Positions 36,894 through 45,828 are shown, numbered from the stretch's first letter. The stretch: 64,000 nt of DNA from PALSA-693 sp963729695 (GCA_963729695.1 CAVSOT010000007.1:1-64000), one strand, 5' to 3'. Numbers and translations: made by a program. Notes: generated by a model not told the origin, from the letters alone.

Positions 36894-37039
36894 AGGTCGC
36901 CGCTCCGGTCAGCTAGCCGATCGGCGGCGGGACGGTGCCACGGTGGGGACGAGTCAACGAGACTTCGTTCTTCCGTACTTTTATGGCCTCTTGGCTGTTT
37001 TCTTTACGTGTTGCTCTGAGGCCGTCCTCGGGGCGGAGC

Positions 37040-37250
37040 GAAAACGGTCAGTAAAACCGGGTCGTGAAGGTTTTACTGTCCGTTTTTGACGCGAGTCGTA
37101 CTCAGCGACGAGCGAAAACGGTTAATAAAACGAGATCGGGTCCGTCTAGGCGGTTTTACTGTCCGTTTTGACACGAAGTCGTGCTCAGCGGCCATCGAAA
37201 ACGGTCAGTAAAAACCGGGGCGCCCCGTTTTCCTGACCGTTTTTGTGCGT
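37040..37250. repeat. three tandem hairpin repeats (~77-bp period)
   Basis: Three inverted repeats follow one another. Unit 1 arms are AAAACGGTCAGTAAAACC (37041-37058) and GGTTTTACTGTCCGTTTT (37069-37086), one mismatch over 18 bases with a 10-base loop. Unit 2 arms are 37115-37132 and 37152-37169, less perfect. Unit 3 arms are 37197-37220 and 37223-37245. The spacers between units also match (GAC.CGA.GTCGT.CTCAGCG). The block lies between the convergent 3' ends of ctaB and an ABC permease. The T-runs on both strands suit a bidirectional terminator, but three copies of the whole unit suggest a repeated element. Confidence 0.75.
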
Positions 37251-37306
37251 TCCGGACCATGGCATCGCCCAGCCTCGACCGCGCTACCTGACTCCGCCCC
37301 ATTGGG

Positions 37307-38035
37307 CTACTCCCAGCGGAAGGTACGCGTCGCAAGCAGCGGGGTAACGACGGCCCAAACCGCCAGCACGATCCAGGCCCGGTCCGGGATGGTCCCCCCG
37401 GTGGTCAGGGCTCCATGGAGGGCATCCGAAAGGGCGCCGGCAGGAAGCGCCTCGGCGAGATCCCGCCAGCCCGCGGGCAGCTTGCTGAGGGGAAAGAGCA
37501 TCCCGCCGAGCAGTAGTAGGAGCAGGTACAGCCCGTTGGCGGCGGCCAGGTTCATCTCGGCGCGAAGCGTTCCAGCCATGAGCAGACCGAGCCCCGAGAA
37601 GGCGATGGTGCCGAGGACGATGGCGGGGATGGCGGCGGCCACGTCTCCCCCGGGTTTCCAGCCGAGCAGGAGGGCGACGAACACGATGACGATCACCTGG
37701 AAGGCCTCGATGGCGCCTACTGCGCCGATCTTGGCGACGAGCAGCCGGGGACGGCCGAGCGGGGTGGCGCCCAGGCGCTTGAGCACCCCGTACTGGCGTT
37801 CGAATCCGGTCGCGATGCCCAGGCTGACCATAGCCGTGGACATCACGGCCAGGGCCAGGATCCCGGGAGGGAGGAAGTCGATGGGCTGCTTGACGCCCAC
37901 CGGCTTCGGCAGCACGTCGACCAGCGAAAAGAACACCAACAGGCCCACGGGTATGGCGATATTGAGCAGGACCGAGTCGCCTCGGCGGGCGGTCAGGCGA
38001 AGTTCGGCAGCGGTTTGGGCACCCAGTGGGCTCAC
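37307..38035 (-). CDS. ABC-2 type transporter permease
   Basis: A 242-residue permease with six membrane helices (e.g. LLNIAIPVGLLVFFSLVDVL, ALAVMSTAMVSLGIATGFER, VIVIVFVALLLGWK, LYLLLLLLGGMLFPLSKLP). The intracellular loop ERQYGVLKRLGATPLGR is the coupling-helix region typical of daunorubicin-type (DrrB-like) exporters. Its ATG overlaps the end of the ATPase gene (38032-38035). Substrate unknown; the pair is probably a drug or lipid exporter. The neighbourhood of ctaA/ctaB is a common actinomycete arrangement. Confidence 0.85.
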   Translation of the reverse strand: MSPLGAQTAAELRLTARRGDSVLLNIAIPVGLLVFFSLVDVLPKPVGVKQPIDFLPPGILALAVMSTAMVSLGIATGFERQYGVLKRLGATPLGRPRLLVAKIGAVGAIEAFQVIVIVFVALLLGWKPGGDVAAAIPAIVLGTIAFSGLGLLMAGTLRAEMNLAAANGLYLLLLLLGGMLFPLSKLPAGWRDLAEALPAGALSDALHGALTTGGTIPDRAWIVLAVWAVVTPLLATRTFRWE

Positions 38036-39153
38036 CGGTGTTCGGGCCTCTCTTGTCGGCGTGCGGGCCTATCGCGTCCGGGCCCACCTTCCTCGCCGGC
38101 CGGCCCACCCTTCTCGCCGGCGGGCCCACCTTCCTCGCCGGCGGGCCCACCCCTCTCCTCGCCGGCCGGCCCACCCCCCTCCTCGGCCTCGCTGCTGGTC
38201 ACTTCCAGGAAGACGTCCTCCAACCGCTGCCTACCGGCCCGGAGGTCGCCGAGAGGGAGGTCGTGCTCGGCGAGCCATGCCGTCAGGGTGGCGACGGTTG
38301 CCGGGAGACCGGGGGCGTCGACCCGGTACTCGCCGGGTCGTTCCTCCGTGACGGCGGAACCGAGCCGCTGGGCGAGCCCGGCCGTGTCCAATCCCCGGGG
38401 CGCCGCGAAGCGGATGTGGGCGTGAGCCCCGGAGCCTGACTGCGATCCGCCAGGGCCGGGGCCGGGGCCGGTGGAAGTCCCCGCGCCGGGAGCGGTGAGC
38501 TCGGTCGGCGTCCCGGCCGCGACCACCCGGCCTTTGTCGATGATCACGATGCGATCCGCCAGTCGTTCCGCCTCGTCGAGCTCGTGTGTCGTCAACACGA
38601 CGCACGTGCCCGCGGCCCGAAGCTCCTCGATCACGGCCCGGATCGTCACCCGACCTTGGGGGTCGACCCCGGCGGTCGGTTCGTCCAAGAACACCACCTC
38701 GGGTCGCCCCACCAAGGCCAACGCCAGGGACAGCCGTTGCTGCTCACCGCCAGACAGCCTCCGCCACGGCGTTCGGGCGACTGCTCCGGTGAGCCCCAGT
38801 CGAGACAACAGCGCGCCCGGGTCTTCGGCCTGCTCGTAGTAGGCAGCGAAGAGGCGCACGGCCTCGTCCGGTGACATGGCGGGGTAGATGCCTCCCCTCT
38901 GTAGCATCACCCCGACCCGGCCGGTCAGACGATGGTGGTCGTCGACCCGCTGGGGGTCGAGGCCGAGCACCTGAACGCTCCCTCCAACGCGGCGGCGATA
39001 GCCCTCGAGCGTCTCCACGGTGGACGTCTTGCCCGCCCCGTTCCGACCGAGCAGGGCAACCACTTCGCCTTTGTCCGCCTCGAGGTCCAGGTGGTCCACC
39101 GCGACGAGCGAGCCATACCGGACGACAAGGCCGGAAACCTCGATGGCCGGCAC
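38032..39153 (-). CDS. ABC transporter ATPase (DrrA/CcmA type) with GGPAGEE-repeat tail
   Basis: A 373-residue ATPase. Walker A is GRNGAGKT (36-43), the signature is RLSGGEQQRLSLA, Walker B is VVFLDEPTAGVDPQG, and the switch His is in TTHELDEAE. A regulatory C-terminal domain (residues ~245-325) is interrupted by a Gly/Pro/Ser linker. The last ~45 residues are a low-complexity tandem series of GGPAGEE-like units (roughly 38060-38180), unusual for this family. The repeat tail may be slippage-prone. ATG 39153 is divergent from a second ABC system. Confidence 0.85.
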   Translation of the reverse strand: MPAIEVSGLVVRYGSLVAVDHLDLEADKGEVVALLGRNGAGKTSTVETLEGYRRRVGGSVQVLGLDPQRVDDHHRLTGRVGVMLQRGGIYPAMSPDEAVRLFAAYYEQAEDPGALLSRLGLTGAVARTPWRRLSGGEQQRLSLALALVGRPEVVFLDEPTAGVDPQGRVTIRAVIEELRAAGTCVVLTTHELDEAERLADRIVIIDKGRVVAAGTPTELTAPGAGTSTGPGPGPGGSQSGSGAHAHIRFAAPRGLDTAGLAQRLGSAVTEERPGEYRVDAPGLPATVATLTAWLAEHDLPLGDLRAGRQRLEDVFLEVTSSEAEEGGGPAGEERGGPAGEEGGPAGEKGGPAGEEGGPGRDRPARRQERPEHR

Positions 39154-39561
39154 GTCAGGCGGTGCGGGCGCGCCGGGCGGTTACGGTCTGGGCGCTCCAC
39201 AGAGCCGTTGGCCCCGGACAAAGACCCGGCCACGGTGCTCCCACACCCGGCCCCCCTCGCTCAGGCCGACGCGGGGTCGATAGGGGTTCCGTCGGCTCGT
39301 GGGCTTGGGTAGTCGGCATGCCGGGTCTGGCCTCCGTCCAGCCTCGTCGATCAACGGCGCGGCGCTGCGGTGCGGCCCCTTCCGTACTGTACTGGATCCC
39401 CCGGCCGGCCCCCGGTCGACGGGGCACCCGGTTGGCGTGGTGATTTCCCAGAGAGGAAGCGCGAAATCCACCTGTGGTGGGATGTGCCGCAGGAAGGTCT
39501 GGGGTAATGATGGTCGGTAGAGCCGGCGGCGGGCGGAACCACCGCCACACCAGGAGGCAGG
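39154..39561. other. divergent intergenic region between two ABC exporters
   Basis: About 400 bases containing the promoters of both exporter operons. AGGAGG at 39552-39557 is the ribosome site of the rightward ATPase. I see no regulator gene and no clear operator. Confidence 0.4.
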
Positions 39562-40476
39562 ATGATCGAGGTTCGAAACCTCACCAAGCGGTTCGGCAGC
39601 CAGATCGCCGTCGACGATCTCAGCTTCGACGTCAAACCGGGGTTGGTAACGGGTTTCCTTGGGCCGAACGGCGCCGGAAAGACCACCACGATGCGTGTCA
39701 TCCTGGGCCTCGACCATCCGACTGCGGGGCGCGCTTTGGTCCACGGGCGCAGCTATCGCGACCTCCCCGCGCCGTTGCGTGAGGTCGGCGCCCTTCTTGA
39801 TGCCAAGTCCATCCACGGCGGGCGCACGGCCCAGAACCACCTCTTGTGCCTCGCCCAAAGCAACGGGATTCGGGCTCGACGGGTCGACGAGGTGCTGGGA
39901 ATCGTCGGTTTGGAGTCGGTGGCCCACCGTCGTACCGCCGGCTTCTCCTTGGGCATGGGGCAGCGGTTGGGCATCGCCGCCGCCCTGCTGGGCGATCCCG
40001 AGGTGCTCATGTTCGACGAGCCGGTCAACGGGCTCGATCCCGAAGGGATCGTGTGGGTACGGAACCTGATGCGCGCCCTGGCCGGCGAGGGGCGCACGGT
40101 CCTCGTGTCGAGCCATCTCATGAGCGAGATGGCGCTCACGGCTGACCATCTGGTGGTCATCGGGCGGGGCCGTCTCATTCGGGACGAGGGGGTCACCGAG
40201 TTCGTCGAGTCGAGCTCAAGTCGAACCGTGCGGGTGTCTTCCCCTCGGATCGCCGAGCTCGTGGGTTACCTGCAAGCGGCGGGTGCCACCGTGCGCCAAC
40301 TACCCGAAGGCGCCATCGATGTCAGCGGCATGGAGGCTCCCGATATCGGCGAGTTGGCGGCCGCCCACGGCATCGCCTTGCACGAGCTGACGCCGCAGAA
40401 GGCGTCGTTGGAGGAAGCCTTCATGGAGCTCACCAGCGACAGCGTCGAGTACCAGGCCAGTCGGGCGGTGGCGTAA
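39562..40476 (+). CDS. ABC transporter ATPase
   Basis: A 304-residue ATPase of the ABC-2 exporter group. Walker A is GPNGAGKT (34-41), the signature is a degenerate GFSLGMGQRLGIA, Walker B is VLMFDEPVNGLDPEG, and the H-loop is SSHLMSEM. LTP.KASLEEAFMELT at the C-terminus is the usual DrrA/BcrA-like ending. ATG 39562 sits 4 bases after AGGAGG. It is followed without gap by its permease and resembles bacitracin-type (BcrA) exporters. Confidence 0.9.
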   Translation: MIEVRNLTKRFGSQIAVDDLSFDVKPGLVTGFLGPNGAGKTTTMRVILGLDHPTAGRALVHGRSYRDLPAPLREVGALLDAKSIHGGRTAQNHLLCLAQSNGIRARRVDEVLGIVGLESVAHRRTAGFSLGMGQRLGIAAALLGDPEVLMFDEPVNGLDPEGIVWVRNLMRALAGEGRTVLVSSHLMSEMALTADHLVVIGRGRLIRDEGVTEFVESSSSRTVRVSSPRIAELVGYLQAAGATVRQLPEGAIDVSGMEAPDIGELAAAHGIALHELTPQKASLEEAFMELTSDSVEYQASRAVA

Positions 40477-41310
40477 GTGGACACCGTGCTGGCGGCCAGC
40501 CCTCCGACCTCCGCCGGCTCCGCTCGAAGCTACCGTCCGGCCACCATCGTCGACGCCCTGCGGTCGGAGTGGACCAAGGTGCGCTCGGTTCGATCCACGT
40601 ACTGGTGCCTCCTCGTCGCCGCCCTGTTGGGTATCGGACTCGGCGCCCTGATCAGTGCCGTTACTGCCAACCACTACGCCAGCGACCCCACCCTGCATCC
40701 CAACTGGAATCCGACCGACCGGAGTCAGGCCAGCCTGGCGATCGCCCAGCTGGTGTTCGCCATTCTCGGTGTCCTGGTCGTGACCGGCGAGTACTCGACG
40801 GGGATGATTCGCACCAGCCTGGCCGCCGTTCCGAAGCGGGGCCGGGTGCTGGCGACCAAGGCGCTGGTGCTCACGGTCATCACGCTTGTGGCCGGGGAGG
40901 TGATCAGCTTCGTCACGTTCTTCGTCGGCCAGGCCTTGATCTCCGGGAAGGCGCCGTCGGCGACCATAGGCCAGCACGAGGTGTTGCGGGCCGTCATCGG
41001 GGCTGGGCTGTACCTACCCCTGCTGGCCTTGCTCGGCTTCGCCCTGGGCTGGCTGGTCCGGCACGCGGCGGCGGCCATTGGCATCGGGGTGGCGATCCTG
41101 CTCGTCCTGCCGGGGATCGCCAACGCCCTGCCCTCCTCGTGGCAGCATCCGATCGAGAAGTTCTGGCCGACCAACGCCGGCCAGCAGATTGCGGTCGTGG
41201 CCCGCGGCAGCCACACCCTCCCGCCGTGGCTCGGCCTCGGCCTCATGGCCCTGTTCGTGGTCGTGATGCTGACCGCGGCCGCCATCACCCTCCAGCGTCG
41301 GGACGCCTGA
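40477..41310 (+). CDS. ABC-2 transporter permease
   Basis: A 277-residue permease starting GTG 40477 directly after the ATPase TAA (40474-40476). ALRSEWTKVRSVRSTYW is the N-terminal amphipathic elbow typical of BcrB-like permeases. Six helices follow, including VFAILGVLVVTGEYSTGMIR and VITLVAGEVISFVTFFVGQA, ending LQRRDA. The broken permease at the left window edge belongs to the same family. Confidence 0.9.
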   Translation: MDTVLAASPPTSAGSARSYRPATIVDALRSEWTKVRSVRSTYWCLLVAALLGIGLGALISAVTANHYASDPTLHPNWNPTDRSQASLAIAQLVFAILGVLVVTGEYSTGMIRTSLAAVPKRGRVLATKALVLTVITLVAGEVISFVTFFVGQALISGKAPSATIGQHEVLRAVIGAGLYLPLLALLGFALGWLVRHAAAAIGIGVAILLVLPGIANALPSSWQHPIEKFWPTNAGQQIAVVARGSHTLPPWLGLGLMALFVVVMLTAAAITLQRRDA

Positions 41311-41418
41311 CCCGCCTTCTGACCCCCGCGGCCGCCACCTGCCCGCTCGCCGGGGGTACGTTCTGGCCCGTGAAAGGCAACCACACCCCCCGGCTGGTCG
41401 GGTCCGCTGCGTAGCCGC

Positions 41419-41991
41419 GTGAACGAGCCCACCCTCGTGGTCGTCCGCCACGGTGAAACGACATGGAGCCGGAGCGGTCAGCACACCAGCCGCACGGACC
41501 TGGACCTCACCGAGGCGGGGGAGCTGCAGGCGCGGCGGCTGGGCGACGTCCTGGCGGGCATACCGTTCGATCTGGTGCTGTCCAGTCCGCGCTTGCGGGC
41601 CCGGCGTACCGCCGAACTGGCCCGCTTGGTTCCGGCCACGATCGACGATGACCTTACCGAGTGGGACTACGGCGACCTGGAAGGCTTGACATCGACCGAG
41701 ATCCAGGAGCGCTACCCAGGGTGGAGCATATGGACGGGACCATGGCCGGGCGGCGAGACGGCTGTCGACGTCGGCTGCCGGGCCGACCGGGTCATCGACC
41801 GGATCCTGGCCTCCGACGCGGCTCGCATCGCCCTGGTCGGTCATGGCCACATGAGCCGGGTGCTGGCGGCTCGGTGGGTCGGCGCCGCCGTCGACGTCGG
41901 CGCCTGGCTCGACCTCGACACGGCGACGGTCAGCGAGCTCAGCTGGACGCGGGGGGCTCGGGTCGTGCGTCGCTGGAACCAGCCGGCGTAG
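41419..41991 (+). CDS. histidine phosphatase family protein
   Basis: A 190-residue phosphoglycerate-mutase-like enzyme. The catalytic VVRHGETTWSRSGQHTSRTD (RHG at residues 10-12) contains the phospho-accepting His. FDLVLSSPRLRARRTAEL supplies the Arg pocket, WDYGDLEG the acid and VGHGHMSR the second His. The substrate is not predictable. GTG 41419 is used. It may share a transcript with the ABC genes 108 bases upstream or the rhomboid 101 bases downstream. Confidence 0.9.
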   Translation: MNEPTLVVVRHGETTWSRSGQHTSRTDLDLTEAGELQARRLGDVLAGIPFDLVLSSPRLRARRTAELARLVPATIDDDLTEWDYGDLEGLTSTEIQERYPGWSIWTGPWPGGETAVDVGCRADRVIDRILASDAARIALVGHGHMSRVLAARWVGAAVDVGAWLDLDTATVSELSWTRGARVVRRWNQPA

Positions 41992-42092
41992 CTCTGACCC
42001 GCTTCTCGATCCCAATGAGCGCAAGCGACGCAGTGGAACCGGCCCGCCAGGCGCATCAGGCGGCCCGATCGTGAGTCGGTCAGGATGGGCGC

Positions 42093-42983
42093 GTGCAGCC
42101 TGACCCGCCTGCCCCCACGCCGACGTGTTACATCCACCCGGATCGGATCGCCGGATCGGAGTGCCGTCGCTGCAACCAGCCCATCTGCCCGGACTGCATG
42201 CGGGAGGCCCCGGTCGGTTGGCAGTGCGCCCGGTGCGTACATCAGGACAGCCGAACGGCCCCGGTGACCCGCTGGCGGCCCGCCGCCGGGCCGGGTCGGC
42301 TGGGCAACACCAGATTGACCCCCATGGTCATGGTGGTCATTGCCGTGAACGTGGCCGTGTTCATTTGGGAAGAGACCAACCTCAACAACATCGTGTACCG
42401 CTTCGGCCTGATAGCGAACGCCATCGGGCTCCATGGCGAACCGATCGGCGTGCGCCAGGGGCAGTGGTACCGGCTGCTCACCGCTCCGTTTCTCCACGCC
42501 AGCGTCGAGCACATTTTCTTCAACATGGTCACCCTGGCCATCGTGGGCCCTCCCGTCGAGGCGGAGCTCGGCAAGGTCCGCTTCCTGACCGTGTACCTGG
42601 TGTCGGCGCTGGGCGGTTCGGTGGGTTCCTATCTCCTCAGCCCCGCCAACGAGTTGGGGGTCGGCGCGTCCGGGGCCATTTTCGGGGTGATGGGGGCCTA
42701 CTTCGTGCTGGCTCGACGTCGCGGTTGGCCCGTCAGCACCATCGTCGTGCTGATCGTGGTCAATTTGGCTCTCGGCTTCTCGACCACCACCATCGACTGG
42801 CGGGCCCATTTGGGCGGCCTGGTCAGCGGTGCCGTGGTGGCGATGGGGTTGGCCCGTTCTGCCGAGCTTCGCCGGAGGGACAGCCATGGCCCCGAGGTGG
42901 CGGTAGGTGTCATCAGCACCTTGAGCGTGGTGGCCGCGCTGGGCCTGATCGCCCTGTTGCCACCCGGCCACATCAACTTGTGA
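42093..42983 (+). CDS. rhomboid intramembrane serine protease with N-terminal zinc ribbon
   Basis: A 296-residue rhomboid. The N-terminal B-box-like zinc ribbon holds Cys12, His15, Cys24, Cys27, Cys32, Cys35, Cys45, Cys48 and His50. Six or seven membrane helices follow, with HIFFNM (Asn144), the nucleophile in GVGASGAIFG (Ser193) and the base in DWRAHLGGL (His239). Such proteases cut transmembrane helices of client proteins. The start is GTG 42093. The stop overlaps the next gene as GTGA (42980-42983), coupling it to the GNAT protein. Confidence 0.95.
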   Translation: MQPDPPAPTPTCYIHPDRIAGSECRRCNQPICPDCMREAPVGWQCARCVHQDSRTAPVTRWRPAAGPGRLGNTRLTPMVMVVIAVNVAVFIWEETNLNNIVYRFGLIANAIGLHGEPIGVRQGQWYRLLTAPFLHASVEHIFFNMVTLAIVGPPVEAELGKVRFLTVYLVSALGGSVGSYLLSPANELGVGASGAIFGVMGAYFVLARRRGWPVSTIVVLIVVNLALGFSTTTIDWRAHLGGLVSGAVVAMGLARSAELRRRDSHGPEVAVGVISTLSVVAALGLIALLPPGHINL

Positions 42984-43888
42984 CTGACTCTGGAGAGGCC
43001 ATCAACGCTCCTGCCGGTGCCGCTCCGAGGCGGGCCGCCCAGGCAGCCGCGAAGCAAGCTGGAGTCAACATCACCATGCTCTCGGACATCGAAGGGGCGC
43101 GCCTGGCCTCGGAGTTGTTTGCCGACATCTGGGGGACGCAACCGAGGGTCCCGATGCCCACCGAGCTCCTCCGGGCGCTGGCTCACTCGGGCAACTACGT
43201 GAGCGGCGCCTGGCATGGCGACCAGCTGGTCGGGGCGTCCGCCGCGTTCTTCGGGCAGGACCGGAGTTCGTGGATCCTGCACTCGCACATCACTGGCGTG
43301 CCCGGCCGGGCCCGACGAAGGGGCGTGGGTTTCGCTTTGAAGCTGCACCAGCGGGCCTGGGCCGTGGAGCGTGGGATCGCCGAGATCACGTGGACGTTCG
43401 ACCCCCTCGTTCGGCGTAACGCCCACTTCAACCTGACCAGGCTGGCTGCCGTTGCCGTGGGCTACGAGGCGGACTTCTACGGCCGGATGGTGGACGGGAT
43501 CAACGCCGGCGACGCCACCGACCGGCTCCGGGTCTCGTGGCCGCTCCAGGCGTCGACCGTTGTAGCCGGCTCGGCCAGACGCCTACCGGATCGCGCCGAG
43601 GTCGATCGGCTCCAGGCGGGAGCGACGGTTCTCGTCCGCGCCGACTCCCACGGGGATCCCGTGATCCGGGAACGCGGAAGCGGCCCCGCGGTTGGGCCGT
43701 ATCTGTGCGAGACGCCGGCGGACGTCGAAGCCCTCCGTCTCCGGGATCCGCCCCGAGCGCGGGCCTGGCGGACAGCCCTGCGGGTCACGCTGGGATCCGC
43801 CTTGGCCGACGGCTGTCAGATCGCCGGGATAACCAGGACCGGCTGGTACGTTCTGACCGGCCCCGACGAGGAGAAGACGATCTGGTGA
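42980..43888 (+). CDS. GNAT-superfamily acyltransferase (COG3375-like)
   Basis: A 302-residue predicted N-acyltransferase. The GNAT core is SGNYVSGAWHGDQLVGASAA, LHSHITGVPGRARRRGVGFA (pyrophosphate-binding loop, RGVG), then LKLHQRAWAVERGIAEITWT. The C-terminal half (DFYGRMVDGINAGDATDRL...) is the usual extension of this subgroup. In several bacteria this GNAT accompanies an OSBS/N-succinylamino-acid racemase and supplies N-succinyl amino acids. It starts GTG 42980 within the rhomboid stop and ends overlapping menC as GTGA (43885-43888). Confidence 0.85.
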   Translation: MTDSGEAINAPAGAAPRRAAQAAAKQAGVNITMLSDIEGARLASELFADIWGTQPRVPMPTELLRALAHSGNYVSGAWHGDQLVGASAAFFGQDRSSWILHSHITGVPGRARRRGVGFALKLHQRAWAVERGIAEITWTFDPLVRRNAHFNLTRLAAVAVGYEADFYGRMVDGINAGDATDRLRVSWPLQASTVVAGSARRLPDRAEVDRLQAGATVLVRADSHGDPVIRERGSGPAVGPYLCETPADVEALRLRDPPRARAWRTALRVTLGSALADGCQIAGITRTGWYVLTGPDEEKTIW

Positions 43889-45000
43889 AGATCGAGGCGG
43901 TGGAGCTCCGGCGCATCAAGCTGCCGCTGGTGACCCCGTTCCAGACGTCCTTCGGGACCGAGTCGGAGCGGGACATCCTTCTGGTCCACGTGATCGGTCC
44001 GGAGGCCGAGGGCTGGGGCGAATGCGTGGCGCTCGCGGAGCCCCTGTACTCGGCGGAGTACGTCGAAGGGGCGACCGATGTCGTGCGCCGGCACCTGTTG
44101 CCTCGTCTGTTCGCCTACCCAGACCTGTCGGCGGCCCTGGTGGGTCCGGCGCTGTCTGCCATCAAAGGTCATCAGATGGCGAAAGCCGCTCTCGAGATGG
44201 CCGTGCTCGACGCCGAGTTGCGAATGGCCGGCGTGTCGTTCGGCGCCTACCTCGGTGCGGTGCGGGCCGAGGTGCCATCTGGGGTGTCCGTCGGGATCAT
44301 GGCGTCCATTCCCGAGCTGCTCGATGCCGTGGCGGGTTACATCGACGAGGGCTACCTGCGGGTGAAGCTGAAGATCCAGCCAGGCTGGGACATCGACCCG
44401 GTCCGGGCGGTACGGAACCGATTCGGCCCGGATCTGTTGCTGCAGGTGGACGCCAACACCGCGTACACGGTGGCCGATGCCCGCCACCTGGCCCGCCTGG
44501 ACGAGTTCGACCTCCTCCTGATCGAGCAACCCCTGCCCGAGGACGACATCGCCGGTCACGCACTTCTGGGCAAAAGACTTCGCACCCCTGTCTGCCTCGA
44601 CGAGTCGATCACTTCGGCGCGGGCGGCTGCAGACGCCATAGGCCGCGGTGCCTGTGCGATCGTCAACGTGAAGGCCGGCCGGGTGGGTGGCTATCTGGAG
44701 GCTCGGCGGGTGCACGACGTGTGCGCCGCGTCCGGCGTGCCGGTCTGGTGTGGCGGCATGCTGGAAACGGGCCTGGGCCGAGCGGCCAACGTGGCCCTGG
44801 CGGGACTGCCGAACTTCACCCTCCCGGGCGACACGTCCGCCTCTGATCGGTATTGGCATCAGGACCTCACCGCGCCGTTCCACCTCGAGGACGGCCATCT
44901 GGCCGTACCGACCGGCCCGGGTCTCGGGGTGAGCCCGATCCCCGACGTCCTCGCCGCCGCTACCACCTCGTGTGAACTTCTGCACTGGGCGGAGGCGTAG
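43885..45000 (+). CDS. menC: o-succinylbenzoate synthase / N-succinylamino-acid racemase
   Basis: A 371-residue enolase-superfamily enzyme of the MLE/OSBS subgroup. Catalytic bases are K161-x-K163 (LRVKLKIQPG) and K263 (VNVKAGRVGG). Metal ligands are Asp189 (LQVDANTAY), Glu214 (LIEQPLPEDD) and Asp239 (CLDESITS). OSBS dehydrates SHCHC in menaquinone synthesis; close relatives also racemise N-succinyl amino acids. No other men gene is adjacent and the gene is coupled to a GNAT protein, so the racemase role is a serious alternative to MenC. GTG 43885 is the start. Confidence 0.85.
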   Translation: MKIEAVELRRIKLPLVTPFQTSFGTESERDILLVHVIGPEAEGWGECVALAEPLYSAEYVEGATDVVRRHLLPRLFAYPDLSAALVGPALSAIKGHQMAKAALEMAVLDAELRMAGVSFGAYLGAVRAEVPSGVSVGIMASIPELLDAVAGYIDEGYLRVKLKIQPGWDIDPVRAVRNRFGPDLLLQVDANTAYTVADARHLARLDEFDLLLIEQPLPEDDIAGHALLGKRLRTPVCLDESITSARAAADAIGRGACAIVNVKAGRVGGYLEARRVHDVCAASGVPVWCGGMLETGLGRAANVALAGLPNFTLPGDTSASDRYWHQDLTAPFHLEDGHLAVPTGPGLGVSPIPDVLAAATTSCELLHWAEA

Positions 45001-45117
45001 GGACTTCACCCGACCGGCGGGGCCCTTCCGACCGGGGAGAGGTTTGGATTACCACGGCAGGGGGTACACCAACCACCGTTCGGGCCACGCGATCGGGACC
45101 AGAAGGGGAGGGTCGTC

Positions 45118-45771
45118 ATGGTTGGCGAGCGGGTCCGACGACCGTGGCAGACACGAAGGTGGTTGGGTGGTCCAAGGACGGCCGCGGCCGTGGGTGCAGC
45201 GGTGACCTGCCTCGCCTTGGGATGGACTGCAGGCCCGGTGCTGTTCGGCGGGGCCAACCCGGTCGCCCCGTCTCCGGGCGCCGGAGGGGCGAACGCCGTG
45301 CGGCCTCTCGCTCCCACGTTGGCGGTCGCCGCTTCCGTGGCCGCCCACAAGTCGGAGACGACCGGACCTGCGGTCCTTCATGCCATCGCCACCGCTGCCC
45401 AGCCGGCTCACACCCCCCATCCGGCGACTCGGGTTGTCTCCACGACTGCACCACCCACCCCCGCCCGGGTGCCGGCTCCCGCTCCCAGTTCGGCGTCTGT
45501 CGCGGTCAACGCCCATCCTGATTGGGGATGTGTAGCTGCGCTGGCCTACCTGCAGCAGCATGCCAACCCCGCCTTCCGCCTGGAGTGCCCCGGTTATGCG
45601 GAGGGTCACCAGGCCATGACCTGTTCTGAAGTGGCCGGTATCTGCCCGAGTTCCAGCGAGATCGTCATCGCCGTCCCCTGCCCCGCCGCCTACGAGAACG
45701 AGGCGTGGAACTCGTGGCACCTCACCACCGGACCCATTGACCCGTACGGGTCCTGTCCTGATCTGAGCTGA
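45118..45771 (+). CDS. secreted or anchored protein, function unknown
   Basis: A 217-residue protein with an Arg-rich N-terminus, one hydrophobic segment (AAAVGAAVTCLALGWTAGPV, residues ~21-40), an Ala/Pro/Thr-rich extracellular linker (~55-130) and a compact C-terminal domain: DWGCVAALAYLQQHANPAFR, CPGYAEGHQAMTC, EIVIAVPCPAAYENEAWNSW. Six cysteines suggest disulphides. I associate the domain with other actinomycete secreted hypotheticals but know no function. ATG 45118 follows GGGAGGG. Confidence 0.7.
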   Translation: MVGERVRRPWQTRRWLGGPRTAAAVGAAVTCLALGWTAGPVLFGGANPVAPSPGAGGANAVRPLAPTLAVAASVAAHKSETTGPAVLHAIATAAQPAHTPHPATRVVSTTAPPTPARVPAPAPSSASVAVNAHPDWGCVAALAYLQQHANPAFRLECPGYAEGHQAMTCSEVAGICPSSSEIVIAVPCPAAYENEAWNSWHLTTGPIDPYGSCPDLS

Positions 45772-45828
45772 CATAGTCCCTGCCGGATTTGAACATCCCC
45801 ATGCGGGAGCGGCGGCTAGTGTCATCCG

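Noticed and set aside
36960..37020. Possible small RNA or extra promoter in the T-rich stretch after ctaB
   Set aside because: No paired -35/-10 elements with usable spacing; the T-rich run is short and lies next to the hairpin repeats.
39570..39590. GGTTCGAAACC resembling a tRNA T-loop
   Set aside because: It lies inside the ABC ATPase coding start and no acceptor or anticodon arm surrounds it.
42125..42979. N-terminal extension making a 587-residue protein before the GNAT domain
   Set aside because: This stretch is the rhomboid gene read out of frame. The GTGA overlap at 42980 is the natural GNAT start.
43537..43884. Extended start for the MenC-like gene
   Set aside because: It would read the GNAT gene out of frame. 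GTG 43885 starts exactly at the first enolase-family strand.
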